A stretch of DNA of 64,000 nucleotides. Source: Harmothoe impar (taxonomy: Eukaryota; Annelida; Polychaeta; Phyllodocida; Polynoidae). Shown here one piece after another: positions 1 through 10,000 of the stretch. The notes beneath the pieces are model-generated. The model worked only from the letters and a program-made list of their open reading frames with translations, was not told where the DNA came from and searched no databases. Made by a program: the position numbers and the translations under genes. Numbering within the stretch: position 1 is the stretch's first letter; each line of letters starts with the position of its first letter. Location of the stretch: the NCBI GenBank assembly GCA_947462335.1, contig OX381718.1:44330281-44394280 (forward strand). Direction: 5' to 3'.

Positions 1-1100
1 CCAAACTGTTTGGTAAGCTTGTGACCCGAGGAGTACCTGGGTACATTGTTAGAGTACTAGTTTACTGGTATACCTCTCAGAAAGTATCTATTAGATGGGG
101 CAGTGCTGTCTCTGCCGAATTTACTGTTGGAAATGGTGTTAGGCAGGGGGGTATTCTCTCTCCTCACCTTTTTAATATTTATATGGATGATTTATCATCT
201 AAACTAAATACTTGTAATACGGGTTGCATGAATGGACCAAACATTGTCAATCACTTGATGTATGCTGATGATTTGGTAATATTTACTCCTGCTAGTCGTG
301 GATTGTCAACCTTATTGCATGTTTGTGGTCAATACGGTATAGACAATGATATCAAATATAATCCACTGAAAAGTGTGCTAATGATAGTTCGGTCACCTGT
401 AGACAAACAGATGAGAGTGCCTGTTTTCACTCTAAATGATACAAAGCTCAATGAATGTGAAGAGGTCAAGTACCTTGGCCATATTATTTCCAATACACTG
501 AAGGATGATAGTGACATTTTGCGGCAGCGACGGGTGCTATATGCACAAGGGAACATGCTCATTAGAAAGTTCCATATGTGCAGCATAGATGTAAAAATAC
601 AAATGTTTAGCACATACTGTACACCTCTGTATACAGCTCAGTTATGGTGTAAATACAATAGGGCCTCAATGCGGAAGTTAACTGTTGCCTACAATGACGC
701 ACTGCGTATGTTACTTGCTATACCAAGATTTGCTAGGGCTGGAGAAACTTTTGCTGTATGCGGTCTCCCCACATGTGGTGCTACCATTAGAAGATTGGTA
801 TATAGCTTTATGTGTTGATTAAAACGGTCAGGTAATGGGCTGATCAAAAGGTTGGTGGACCCCACAAGTGATACCCAGTACAGCTCATCTATATGGAGAT
901 GCTGGTATCGAGATCTGTATGTTCACTTTGATGCTCCACAGATTTAACAGTTATTTTTGGTGTGTGTTCATTGTATATGTTCATCTTATTGTGTTGCTTT
1001 TTTTTGTTAATAACATGTATTGTCAACTGTATTCCTCATGATCCTATGGACCTTTTGTACCTCATCTGAGTCTGAAATAAAGCTTTGAATTGAATTGAAT
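1..1100 (+). mobile_element. 3' end of a non-LTR (LINE) retrotransposon
   Basis: The element enters from the left edge. It consists of the C-terminal part of a reverse transcriptase, a 3' UTR of about 280 bp, an AATAAA at 1076-1081, and a short tail of TTGAA/ATTGA repeats ending near 1100. A short repeated tail instead of poly(A) is common in CR1/L2-like LINEs, so that clade is my best guess. It lies downstream of the B4GALT-like gene and in the opposite orientation. Anything 5' of position 1 is not visible. Confidence 0.8.
3..818 (+). CDS. LINE reverse transcriptase, C-terminal part (5' end outside window)
   Basis: The frame is open to the window edge, so the GTG at 21 is not a real start. 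Visible RT motifs are GNGVRQGGILSPHLFN (palm/fingers), then YADDLVIF, the catalytic YxDD box, then a thumb segment EVKYLGHIIS. A C-terminal connection region follows and ends at a TGA. The function is target-primed reverse transcription of the element RNA. The endonuclease and N-terminal domains are not in the window. No internal stop is seen in the visible part. Confidence 0.8.
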   Translation, partial: KLFGKLVTRGVPGYIVRVLVYWYTSQKVSIRWGSAVSAEFTVGNGVRQGGILSPHLFNIYMDDLSSKLNTCNTGCMNGPNIVNHLMYADDLVIFTPASRGLSTLLHVCGQYGIDNDIKYNPLKSVLMIVRSPVDKQMRVPVFTLNDTKLNECEEVKYLGHIISNTLKDDSDILRQRRVLYAQGNMLIRKFHMCSIDVKIQMFSTYCTPLYTAQLWCKYNRASMRKLTVAYNDALRMLLAIPRFARAGETFAVCGLPTCGATIRRLVYSFMC

Positions 1101-1938
1101 ATACACCATCCTAACGCCTGGGGTCTAATTCATAAAGCTTGATGGATGATATCATATTTTGTGCAGACCATCTAGAGAAGTAAAATGGCATGGTAATTCA
1201 CAAAAAAAGAACACCTTATTCTCTAAAATCGATATTATTATCGGATTATTATTGGACTATTATTTCTTGGGGGTGTTCATGCAGGGTATAATAGATACCA
1301 CTTGGATCAAAGGCTAATCAATTGATACTTCTTTCATGTAACTCAAAATGATTTGTCATGGGAGGTATTTGACTGACATCGATCAGCTAAGACTCCGTGG
1401 GCCAATGAAAGTTTACAATGTTAAACTTGTGGACAAATCTAATCCGCCTGACGGAATCACGGCCAATTGTCATCAGTGGAATACTCACTTTACTGAACTG
1501 CACCACTCCAACCGGATATCAATCAGTCAGATCTCTTGAGACAACACAAAACAGAGGCTAGGCGTAATCAACATTATTCTTTATTAACAGTTTCCTCTGG
1601 CATTCCTACAAAATTCTTTCCCTGAATAAATCATTTGTATTTACATTTATTTTATTTGTCATTTTACCTTTGCCTATTTATCACAGTTTTGGCTGCCTGG
1701 ATACCCAGGATATCCTATAGTCAAGGACACTCTTTTAAATATTTGTATGGATATCCATTACATATTTCCAACGTTTAGTTTATACATCAATGGAAAGGGA
1801 TACTCCATGACCAATAATGTGGGATTGATTGTACTGTTTTCCTTTCATGTTCGTATAGTTAAGAACTATTTTGCTCAAACGGCCATATCATGAAAGTTAA
1901 CAGGATGACTTTGACATTTTCTATTTGGTGATATATCA

Positions 1939-2140
1939 AAAATAATCCTGAGTTAAATTGATAAAACATGGAAGACTGTGAGACCTCGATCATCAGACCC
2001 CCCCCCCCCCCAATTTCAGAAAGAAAATATAGCTGAAGGTTGAATCTGTCGGATTATTGAAATATATGTATATGCTTATGTATGGAAATGTCCCTGACAA
2101 AGCAGCCGGATAATCACTATACCAATAAGTACATTTTCCT
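1939..2140 (+). repeat. Dispersed repeat, copy 1 (about 200 bp)
   Basis: This segment is clearly similar to 17279-17485. Shared blocks include CCTGAGTTAAATTGA, GCTGAAGGTTGAATCTGTCG and GTCCCTGACAAA. Small indels and a C-run separate the two. Both copies have a palindromic repeat nearby. I recognise no coding capacity. Confidence 0.75.
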
Positions 2141-2290
2141 TCAATACAACAATAATATCATTCAAGTATTTCTATCTGAGTCTATCTAACATTATCTACT
2201 GATCCTAAACACATGGTTCAAGCAGAAATAGATTATCAGTGTTGTAATGCATAATGATGACGTTTCTGGGTTGACACCCTTCCAAATGGT

Positions 2291-2350
2291 CGGCATGGTG
2301 CTTGAGTGCAAGCCTGACGAGAAGAGTAGGCCTGCATTCATGCATCAAGG
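2291..2350. repeat. Degenerate palindromic repeat copy
   Basis: This is a weak copy of the palindromic family described at 16661-16720. It retains the GGTCGGCATG start and TGCATTCATGCATCA end, but its GGCGAG core has decayed. Confidence 0.5.
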
Positions 2351-2427
2351 CAACCAAGAATAACCAATAATATATGTGGATCAACAGGGGAAAAGGGACC
2401 TCCGTGCGGGATTTTTAGTACCAACTT

Positions 2428-2446
2428 TGGCCACCAGGGGGCCCCA
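2428..2446 (+). promoter_or_regulatory. CTCF-like motif in MITE R1 copy 1
   Basis: TGGCCACCAGGGGGCCCCA closely matches the bilaterian CTCF consensus core CCACCAGGGGGC. It is carried inside a MITE. The related copies at 39508-39526 and 57617-57635 keep the same core while surrounding bases have drifted. Confidence 0.4.
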
Positions 2447-2937
2447 TAGAGCCAAAAAGGACCAAAATATAGTAAAAACTTATCTATACTACTTTTTTAT
2501 GTAGAATATGATAGTCCACGTTAGAAGATTCCATCTTTGGTCAAAACATTCCAAATTTTGGAATGGAAAAGAACGTTTTTGGGCCTAAATTGGTGTTTTT
2601 GCACATGTTGGTTGCCATGGAAACGTGAGTTTCATTCTAAATTGATCTTTTTTTAAATTGTTTGATAGAAGGCCCCACAAGGATTTCTATGCTGAAAACA
2701 GAATGTAAATACCATTTTTAGATCAAAAGCTGTGACCAAACGTTTAAAAAAGTTTGGATATTTGGTAATTAGCATAATTATGCTAATTAGATAGGAATAT
2801 CTCTAAAACAAAGTAAGGTAGAGCTTATAGGGATTTAAGATTAGACAGTGACCACACATATTCAGGGAGCCAGTACTCAAAAACTAAAAGTGGTACCTGA
2901 TGACAAAAGATATCAATGGAAAGCTGATGACATCAAT

Positions 2938-2943
2938 TTTATT
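2938..2943 (-). terminator. Candidate poly(A) signal (AATAAA) for the B4GALT-like gene
   Basis: Read on the minus strand this is AATAAA, about 330 nt downstream of the B4GALT-like stop codon and inside MITE R1. It is the first such hexamer I found past the stop. If used, a transposon supplies the 3' end of this gene. Transcript data would be needed to confirm. Confidence 0.3.
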
Positions 2944-2999
2944 ATTGAGTTTTTACCTTGGAGGACCCTTTTCCCTCGACTGTCCACATATATCACATT

Positions 3000-3273
3000 A
3001 AAGGGTAACTAGATGACCTTGGGGGCGTGCTGTGTAACTCGATGACCTGGGGGCGTGATGTGTAACTAGATAACCTTGTGGGGGTGTGCTGTGTAACTAG
3101 ATGACCTTGGGGGCGTGCTGTGTAACTAGATGACCTTGTGGGGGTGTGCTGTGTAACTAGATGGCACTGTGGGGGTGTGCTGTGTAACTAGATGACCTTG
3201 TGGGGGTGTGCTGTGTAACTAGATGGCATTGTGGGGGTGTGCTGTGTAAGTAGATGACCTTGGGGGCGTGCTG
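3000..3273. repeat. Minisatellite abutting the B4GALT-like stop codon
   Basis: About nine imperfect tandem units of roughly 28-32 bp. Each contains GTAACTAGATGACCTTG followed by a G-run and TGTGCTGT. Units differ mainly in G-run length and in GATGACCTTG versus GATGGCACTG. The array lies in the presumed 3' UTR and touches the stop codon. The last codons plus the stop look like one more repeat unit. Confidence 0.85.
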
Positions 3274-3406
3274 TTATCTCGCCATGACCTTGTCAAGGAC
3301 ATCTACATGTAGCCAGGTGTACAGGGGCCTCTTCTCTACAGCAGCAACCTTCACACTCAGATTGTTCAGGCCATCCCTTGACGCGGGTAAATGCTTACGC
3401 TTTTTC
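3274..3406 (-). CDS. B4GALT-like: B4GALT-like exon 7 (last coding exon)
   Basis: The acceptor is ATATTTCCAG and the stop is TAA. It encodes KKRKHLPASRDGLNNLSVKV and then the family C-terminal PLYTW strand. The first base completes a Trp codon split from exon 6. Confidence 0.92.
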
Positions 3407-3992
3407 CTGGAAATATATAGAAATATAATTATGTAATTTTGTTATAACTAGGACAGTGAAAAGTGCGCTTTAAGTTCCCTGAACCACCCTAATTGGTAGG
3501 CGGGTAACTCACCGGTGCTGCATTGCTTGCACACACAACATAACCGCTCATCGACGGATGGGTTTTAGACCCCAAAACGGCCGGAAACGGCCGTGCTTCA
3601 TTTCCCCAAAACGGCCGGCTGATTAAAGTACGTACAAATGATGCTAACATTCCCAAAACATTTTGTTGTTATTCAGTATTGACCACTAAAAATATTATGA
3701 GTAAAGTTTGATGGTAATTTTGGCCATAAATGATACTTGGAAAAGGTTTAAAGTGTACCTCAAGAAAGCCCATTCCTTTGGGACACACAATTATGTATTA
3801 TACTTGAAAATGCGCAAGAGAACATATAATGGTAGCATATGTTAATGATGATTCTACTTGGGCATTGCACCACAATTGAGAAAAGTTATATACCATTTTG
3901 ATGGGTAGTCCATGCAGATTTAGCAAAGAATGATTTGATTCAAATCTGCTAATCAAAATTGTTGTATTACTCGTGTGAAGTGACCCCTAAAG

Positions 3993-4052
<60 letters not shown>

Positions 4053-7000
4053 GTGGGGGTCCAGAAAATGTCCATTTCACAAATTGAGTTATTTTTTAAA
4101 AATAATCATTTTAAATGAAGAGAATGTATTGGGATAACTACATAATTGCAAAAAGCCCAATGAGTACTAATAGAAAAAATATGCATATCAATTATAATTT
4201 TATGATTTTTTCAGATTTTAGCTACTTTTAAGGGAAAAAATGACCAAAAATCGATGTCCCCTGGAAAAAATCTGATTTTAACGGAAATTTTCTCCCTATG
4301 ATATAAGATTTACACTTTTTGCTTCATATGTGTTGCATACAAATTATACTTCTTCATAACACCATTTATTTCAATATTTAGATTTTTTATTTTTTAAATA
4401 TTTGTTTAAATTACAAAAATAGCAATTATTCTCATAATCTCATATATCTTTTTAAACACTTGAATTTTTTGGAAAAAAATTACACTAGATGGGTGTTTTG
4501 TGCCATTAGGCATATCCCGGACACCTATACTCTTGGGCAGAATGATAAAAATTAAGACAATTGATCATTTTCTTGGTGAAATTAGAGCCATATATATAAT
4601 TGTTTCTGCAGAAACAGGAAATTTCAGTCCAACAGGCCGTTTAAGCCTATACCAAGTTAACAAAGACCACACATCATCTAAGACCTGCCAGGAATTAAAA
4701 AATGGTCATTTTTATTGATTTTTTGAAATGTGGTGTTGGCATTGATAAAATCTTTAATATGATGTACAGATAAAGGAATACAAAATTAACATTATGTTGA
4801 ACGATGAAGGTGATCAATGGCCAAATTTAGCTAAATTCACAGGAAATCCTGGGGAAATGAGGCCCTGAATTATGCAATTGTCTGGGGTCTAAAGGGTTAA
4901 GATATTAAGATTTAAGATTAAGATAACGCTCTAAACGTTTGTCCTCTCACTATCCCGTATTTGCGAATGAGACACATGTAGTTTGTGACCTCATAGAGGG
5001 AGTAAAGTGAACTAACATAATGAAAGACTCTTACCAATAATTCTGCGGTCTCACATTACCATGGTCCTTGGTATGGGGCACCACAGCATAACCCGCTACT
5101 TCCATTGGATCCCGCACCTTCCGCAGCCTCGCACGGCTGACCCTAAAGTATGACAGTTATTCCATTTTGTGAATATAGACATATTATTTGGAATAATGGT
5201 CGTCTTTTTAACCACATGTTAATAAAAAAGCGGTATGTCTATGGGATCATTTCAACTCTGTTAAAGGACCGCTGAGTGATTTGATGCACTATAGAGTTCA
5301 TAGACAATGTAGGATGGGCATGATGTTTGAATGCAGCCCATATATGCAGATCATGCACGTTGAACTGAATAGTGATGCAGGAAACTCATTCAGAATAGTT
5401 CATGTATTCGGAGGCAATTCATCAGATGAGCATCTCAAGTGCGGTGGGGGGGGGGGGGGGGGGGGGAAATAATGACAGAAATCCTGTTAAAATCTATACA
5501 ACAATGTTTAGCTTTGATTTGAAATCTATACAACAATAATATGTAAATAGCACCTATTGACATGCACGATTACCCCCGCCAATTGCAAATATTGAATCAT
5601 TGATAAAATTCCAATACTCAGGAGTCATGAATCTGTTCTGAAAGACCTTCCAGGTTGTACATGTACTGTCTTGCAGTGTAAAGGTGTACGAGTAGAGTTT
5701 CATGTTAATCATTAACATTATTTGTCAAAATTCCACTTAATTGATCTGAAAAAGCTACTTTATATTGATTAAAGGTAGAAGCCAGGGTCTACGCATACGG
5801 CACCTGGTGGCAAAAAATGAAACTACCTGTAATCATCATAAAAGCATATTTCTCTCTTGTATATATATGTCCTAACTCACCTTTACTAACCCTTTATATG
5901 CCACATCATAGTGTTCTCCACATCTTGTCACTGTTTTTCATTGTTGCTAAAATATGTGTGCTACTCTATCATAGGTGTTTAGACTGACTAGAAAATATTT
6001 GAATAATTCCCAAACTGTATTAGTTCATTAATGAATCATTATTGATAGTATAATGTATCACAAGATCTTATGTACAGATGGCTACGGTTTTCGTTACAAA
6101 TCTTTGGCGATTTTTTTTTCTGTGTTGCAAAATGTAGAAAAAGTTCAATTTTCTAGATTTGTGTTTTTCCTCTAAATCGGTCATGGCTCTTCAGTTTCAC
6201 CTATGACAACTACTTTTTTGGATTGGTTGTGCTACTAATGATCTCTAAACATCTGAGGAGTTTGGTTGAGATATTATTGGTCAATTTTTCAAAAAGTTGA
6301 AAAAAGATGAAAAAATAGGGATTTTCCCATAGGCGGCTTTTGTTAAGGGTGTCCTATCTTCAATTGCGAATATATCAAAATCTAGCACTATGAAGTATTG
6401 ATTTTTTTGCTTTTATTATATCATCATGTATCAAACTAATATAGTCCCAAGTGATTAAGAGAAATTGTTGGTAGATAAAAAATTGACCGAACCCTGGCTT
6501 CTACCTTTAAATCAATAATGTTGAGGATTTGACAGGCCGTGAAATACGGGCGAGGGCTATTTCAAGGGGTGTGGGAAATACAGCGTTGCATGGCTAAGTC
6601 AATGGGAGTGCTGTATCTACCATTAAATAAAATGATAATCAATCAATCACTCGCTACTCACCTGCCTCCCATGTTGTCATCCTCTCCTCCCCAACCAAAG
6701 AAGTTGTTGCTGAACCCATTAACACGTTCAAACTGGGAACTCGTGTATGACGTCACACCGCCAAAACTCGACTTGTACGCCAAGCTGAAACACAACAGTT
6801 ACTGAAATATTTAACCCTTCAACTGGATGCCATGTCGATAGAAGATGACATATTTCGTCATGATGCACCAATGCAGCCCGCGGCGAGTAACTCGCCGATG
6901 CTATATTGGACACTAATGGACAGACTCACGCGGGAGCATCAACAACAAAAATCTGTCCAATATTAATCTTAAACTATTGTAGTTGGTCGAGTACTACGAG

Positions 7001-10000
7001 TGTAACGCATGAGAATCAAACACCGGACAAGGTAAATTAGACTTTAATATACGGCGACTTTATTAAAAAGGGTAACTCTGGAGTATTATAATGACAAGTA
7101 TAACCATCAGCTATACAGGGATCAGATCAGATCACTATAATACAGTGGGGCAACCCTACAGCATAGAGTTAAGCCCGGAGCACAGGGTGGTCTTGTCACG
7201 ACAGTCCCAAACCTGACTGGCTTCCAATGGGGAAGCAGTCACCTTATATACAGGCCTGTGGGGGTCACCTGACCACACCACCAGAGCCACCTGGTGTAGA
7301 TGATTATGTAACTTGTTATGAAACCGTCACGGTCAGTGCACATGGAATAGGTATACAAATAACACAGCAGTCTGCGCTGCCTGTTACACTACCCCCCTTT
7401 AGAATGTAGGTAGGGTTGGAATTATAATAATAATACCTCTTAGATACATTATATACCACGTATATCTATTTAGCAACAAGTAACATTTTTACTCATAGTT
7501 AAAACAGGCATACATATATGAACATACAAGTTAACATGCACATAACAGTTTATATCAACAATATAGTCTTTGTAAAAACCATAGTCCCGTAGGCACATGA
7601 TATAGAAACTGTCCAACTGATAGTCCTTGACTAGTATCAGTTACTAAAACAAGGCACCAATAACCACTTTGGAAACTCAACACATCACATTCAGCAATGG
7701 TGCGAATCCGTGTGGAGTTAGTGTCCTTATATATAAATAATGGAACTATAGTAGTTCCCACTTCCTCCGGCGAAGAATAGTTTATATATAAAATCCATAA
7801 ATGCAGATCCTAAATAAGGTGGGATAAATCGTCATCCTTATTAGGGTTGGTACTCCAGTACCTAGCAGTTCATGGTGGTAGAGATGAATAGAGTCCTACA
7901 CTGGTATAGTGTAATATCATCTCTTGTGAAATAAAGTATAAAAAGGCAGGTCCATGCCTCCATATATAATTATATCACAGGAAGGCGATCCTTAAAAGTT
8001 CATAGGTCAATAACAAATGACCACAGGATCGGTAGCCCCGGCCAGCGTTAGAGTCGTTGATGACCGACGGTTGTGGCCTAGGGTAGCCACGGTAGTACCA
8101 TCGGTTTGCTTCCTTCAGGAGTCGGTAGCGACTCCACTGTCAGTTTGCGTCTCCGGTCTGGGGCGGGTAGCGATGTCGGTTTAGTTTTACCTCCGAGGAG
8201 CGGAACAGTGCTCCCCAGAGGGCCTGATAAGGCACGACTTTAGGTGTCTAGAGGGACACCACCAGCCGGCTTTTCCACCTTATCAGGGCTTTTCTCAGGT
8301 GAGACAGGTGCAGCGCAAACTACACTAGTCATCACCTGAGAGGAGAGGCCATCACCTGCTGCCACCGAGGAAGTACTCGGGGTAGCAGGGGTCACAGATA
8401 CCCCTCCACCAGCCTCTAGGCCGTATGCTGCCCAAAAATGCAAAGGGAGCATCGTACCGAGGAGGCTGAGCCAACAGTATCGGGGTGGTCAGTAATGATG
8501 GCGGCCTTGGTGGCAGCCCCAAAACTGTCCTGAGGTCTGGAAAACCAGCCCTCTCCCAATCTGTTAGCTTTAGCCCGAACTTCCCAAACAACCTGGCGTC
8601 ACAAGTACTCAGTCAGGACTCGAGCTGGGTGATCGTTGCCTTATCAAAGGCGTGATCTTGATCCAGATTCTGCTCATTCTCGGCAAGCAGTCTGGCACGT
8701 TCAGCCGTCCGTACCACACCCTGTCGAATGGCCTCCACTCCCAACAACCAGAGGTTGCTGAAGTAGTACCTTCCTACTTGGGTGCCTTGATACCAAAGCA
8801 GTCTACTTGAGTTGACTGCCAACTTTTCTCTGAAGAGCTCAAAGCCAGCGGCCAAGAGATCAGAGAAAGCAGCATCAAATCGAGGCATGTCTCCAGGCTA
8901 CAAGGGTAACACCCGAGCCCTTCAGCATCCCCGTGGTCGGACACAGAGGCACCATCCTCAACCACCTGTGGAGGTGATGAGTGAGCCTCCTGCTGTGGAG
9001 GGCCAGAAGGCTGGGTTGACGCCCCAGTCGACTGCTGGTCATCACCCTGGTTGTCATCAACAACCAGGTGAGGCCTCCTCCTGTGTGGTATTTGACGATA
9101 CATTCGTCGCATCCCACACATACTCTTTGTGGCAGCGCCACAGGGAAATACGGTGATAGTGTACCAGCGTTGGAGGATATGATACAGCAGCATGCTTCTC
9201 AGCGATATGTGATCAAAGCTAATCCCTTACTTAGAAATAGCCGGCGAAGCCAGTCACCCGCCCCGAACATGTGCTTTTCTACCTCCAACGGATAACCAAC
9301 ACCGGATAGCCCTCTGCTTCTCGTTGTGTTTTGGTGATCGTGTACCGGGAACGGAGACCACCGCCCCAGTACTCAATAGTCCAGGGAAATATAATCAAGC
9401 CAACAGCTATTTGTCGTCAACAAGGTAAGAAAAAAAACGTTTACACATTCTTTTCTCGCCCTCGAACACGTGCGCTCCTCCGTAGACCTTCTGTCGGTAA
9501 GTCTAGCGGTTGCGGTACCGGTGGTACCGAACTACTATGTTTACCGGCGTCTACGGTCAGCCCCTTGCGCGTAGCCGGCCTTTTTTTACGAGGCCTACCA
9601 CGCTTGGGCTTGGTAACACACGGCTGTGGTTCAATCGGTATTTTCCTCGGACGACCCCGTCGTCGTGCCACTGTTGGTACCGTTGGTTCAACCGTCGGTT
9701 TTACCTTAGGTACCGTCGGTGGCACAGGGTCGGTCGGCGCTTTCACTGGACCAGTGTCAGCGCCTAGGGCCTCATTGTCGTCATCTACATATGGCACCCC
9801 ATACCAAGGTCTGAGTCTTGCCACATGTGATTTGGTCAATGTTCCCTTTTTCAAACGGATCACCACAGTAGTTTCACTAACCACCATAGTTACCGTATGC
9901 GGTCCATCCCAAGAGTACAGGGTCTTGACTTTGGAATTAGGTGTGCTAAACCTCGCGACCTTATCCCCCACCTTGAATTGGCGGAGTTTAAGGCCCGTGT

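Larger units (their letters stand above)
819..2370. other. Intergenic DNA without a recognised gene
   Basis: After the LINE tail at 1100 I see no coding signal. The stretch holds one copy of a dispersed repeat (1939-2140), a C homopolymer near 1998-2011 and a degenerate palindromic repeat (2291-2350). The open frame at 1348-1539 has no similarity I recognise. Confidence 0.5.
2371..2992 (+). mobile_element. MITE family R1, copy 1 (uninterrupted)
   Basis: A non-autonomous element of about 622 bp bounded by TATATGTGGA at the left and TCCACATATA at the right. The terminal similarity extends inward as AGGGGAAAAGGGACCTCC versus AGGGAAAAGGGTCCTCC. A second copy, in the other orientation and split by a Ngaro element, occupies 33391-33504 plus 39069-39584. 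A diverged partial copy lies at 57440-57690. Inside are a 24-bp AT palindrome centred on GCATAATTATGC near 2780 and a CTCF-like motif at 2428-2446. No protein is encoded. Confidence 0.75.

Noticed and set aside
3000..3273. CRISPR-like array
   Set aside because: Units are tandem with no unique spacers; it is a minisatellite in a eukaryotic 3' UTR.
8812..9295. Plus-strand open frames across the gypsy 3' region
   Set aside because: They lie antisense to the element, share no motif with known proteins and overlap better minus-strand candidates.
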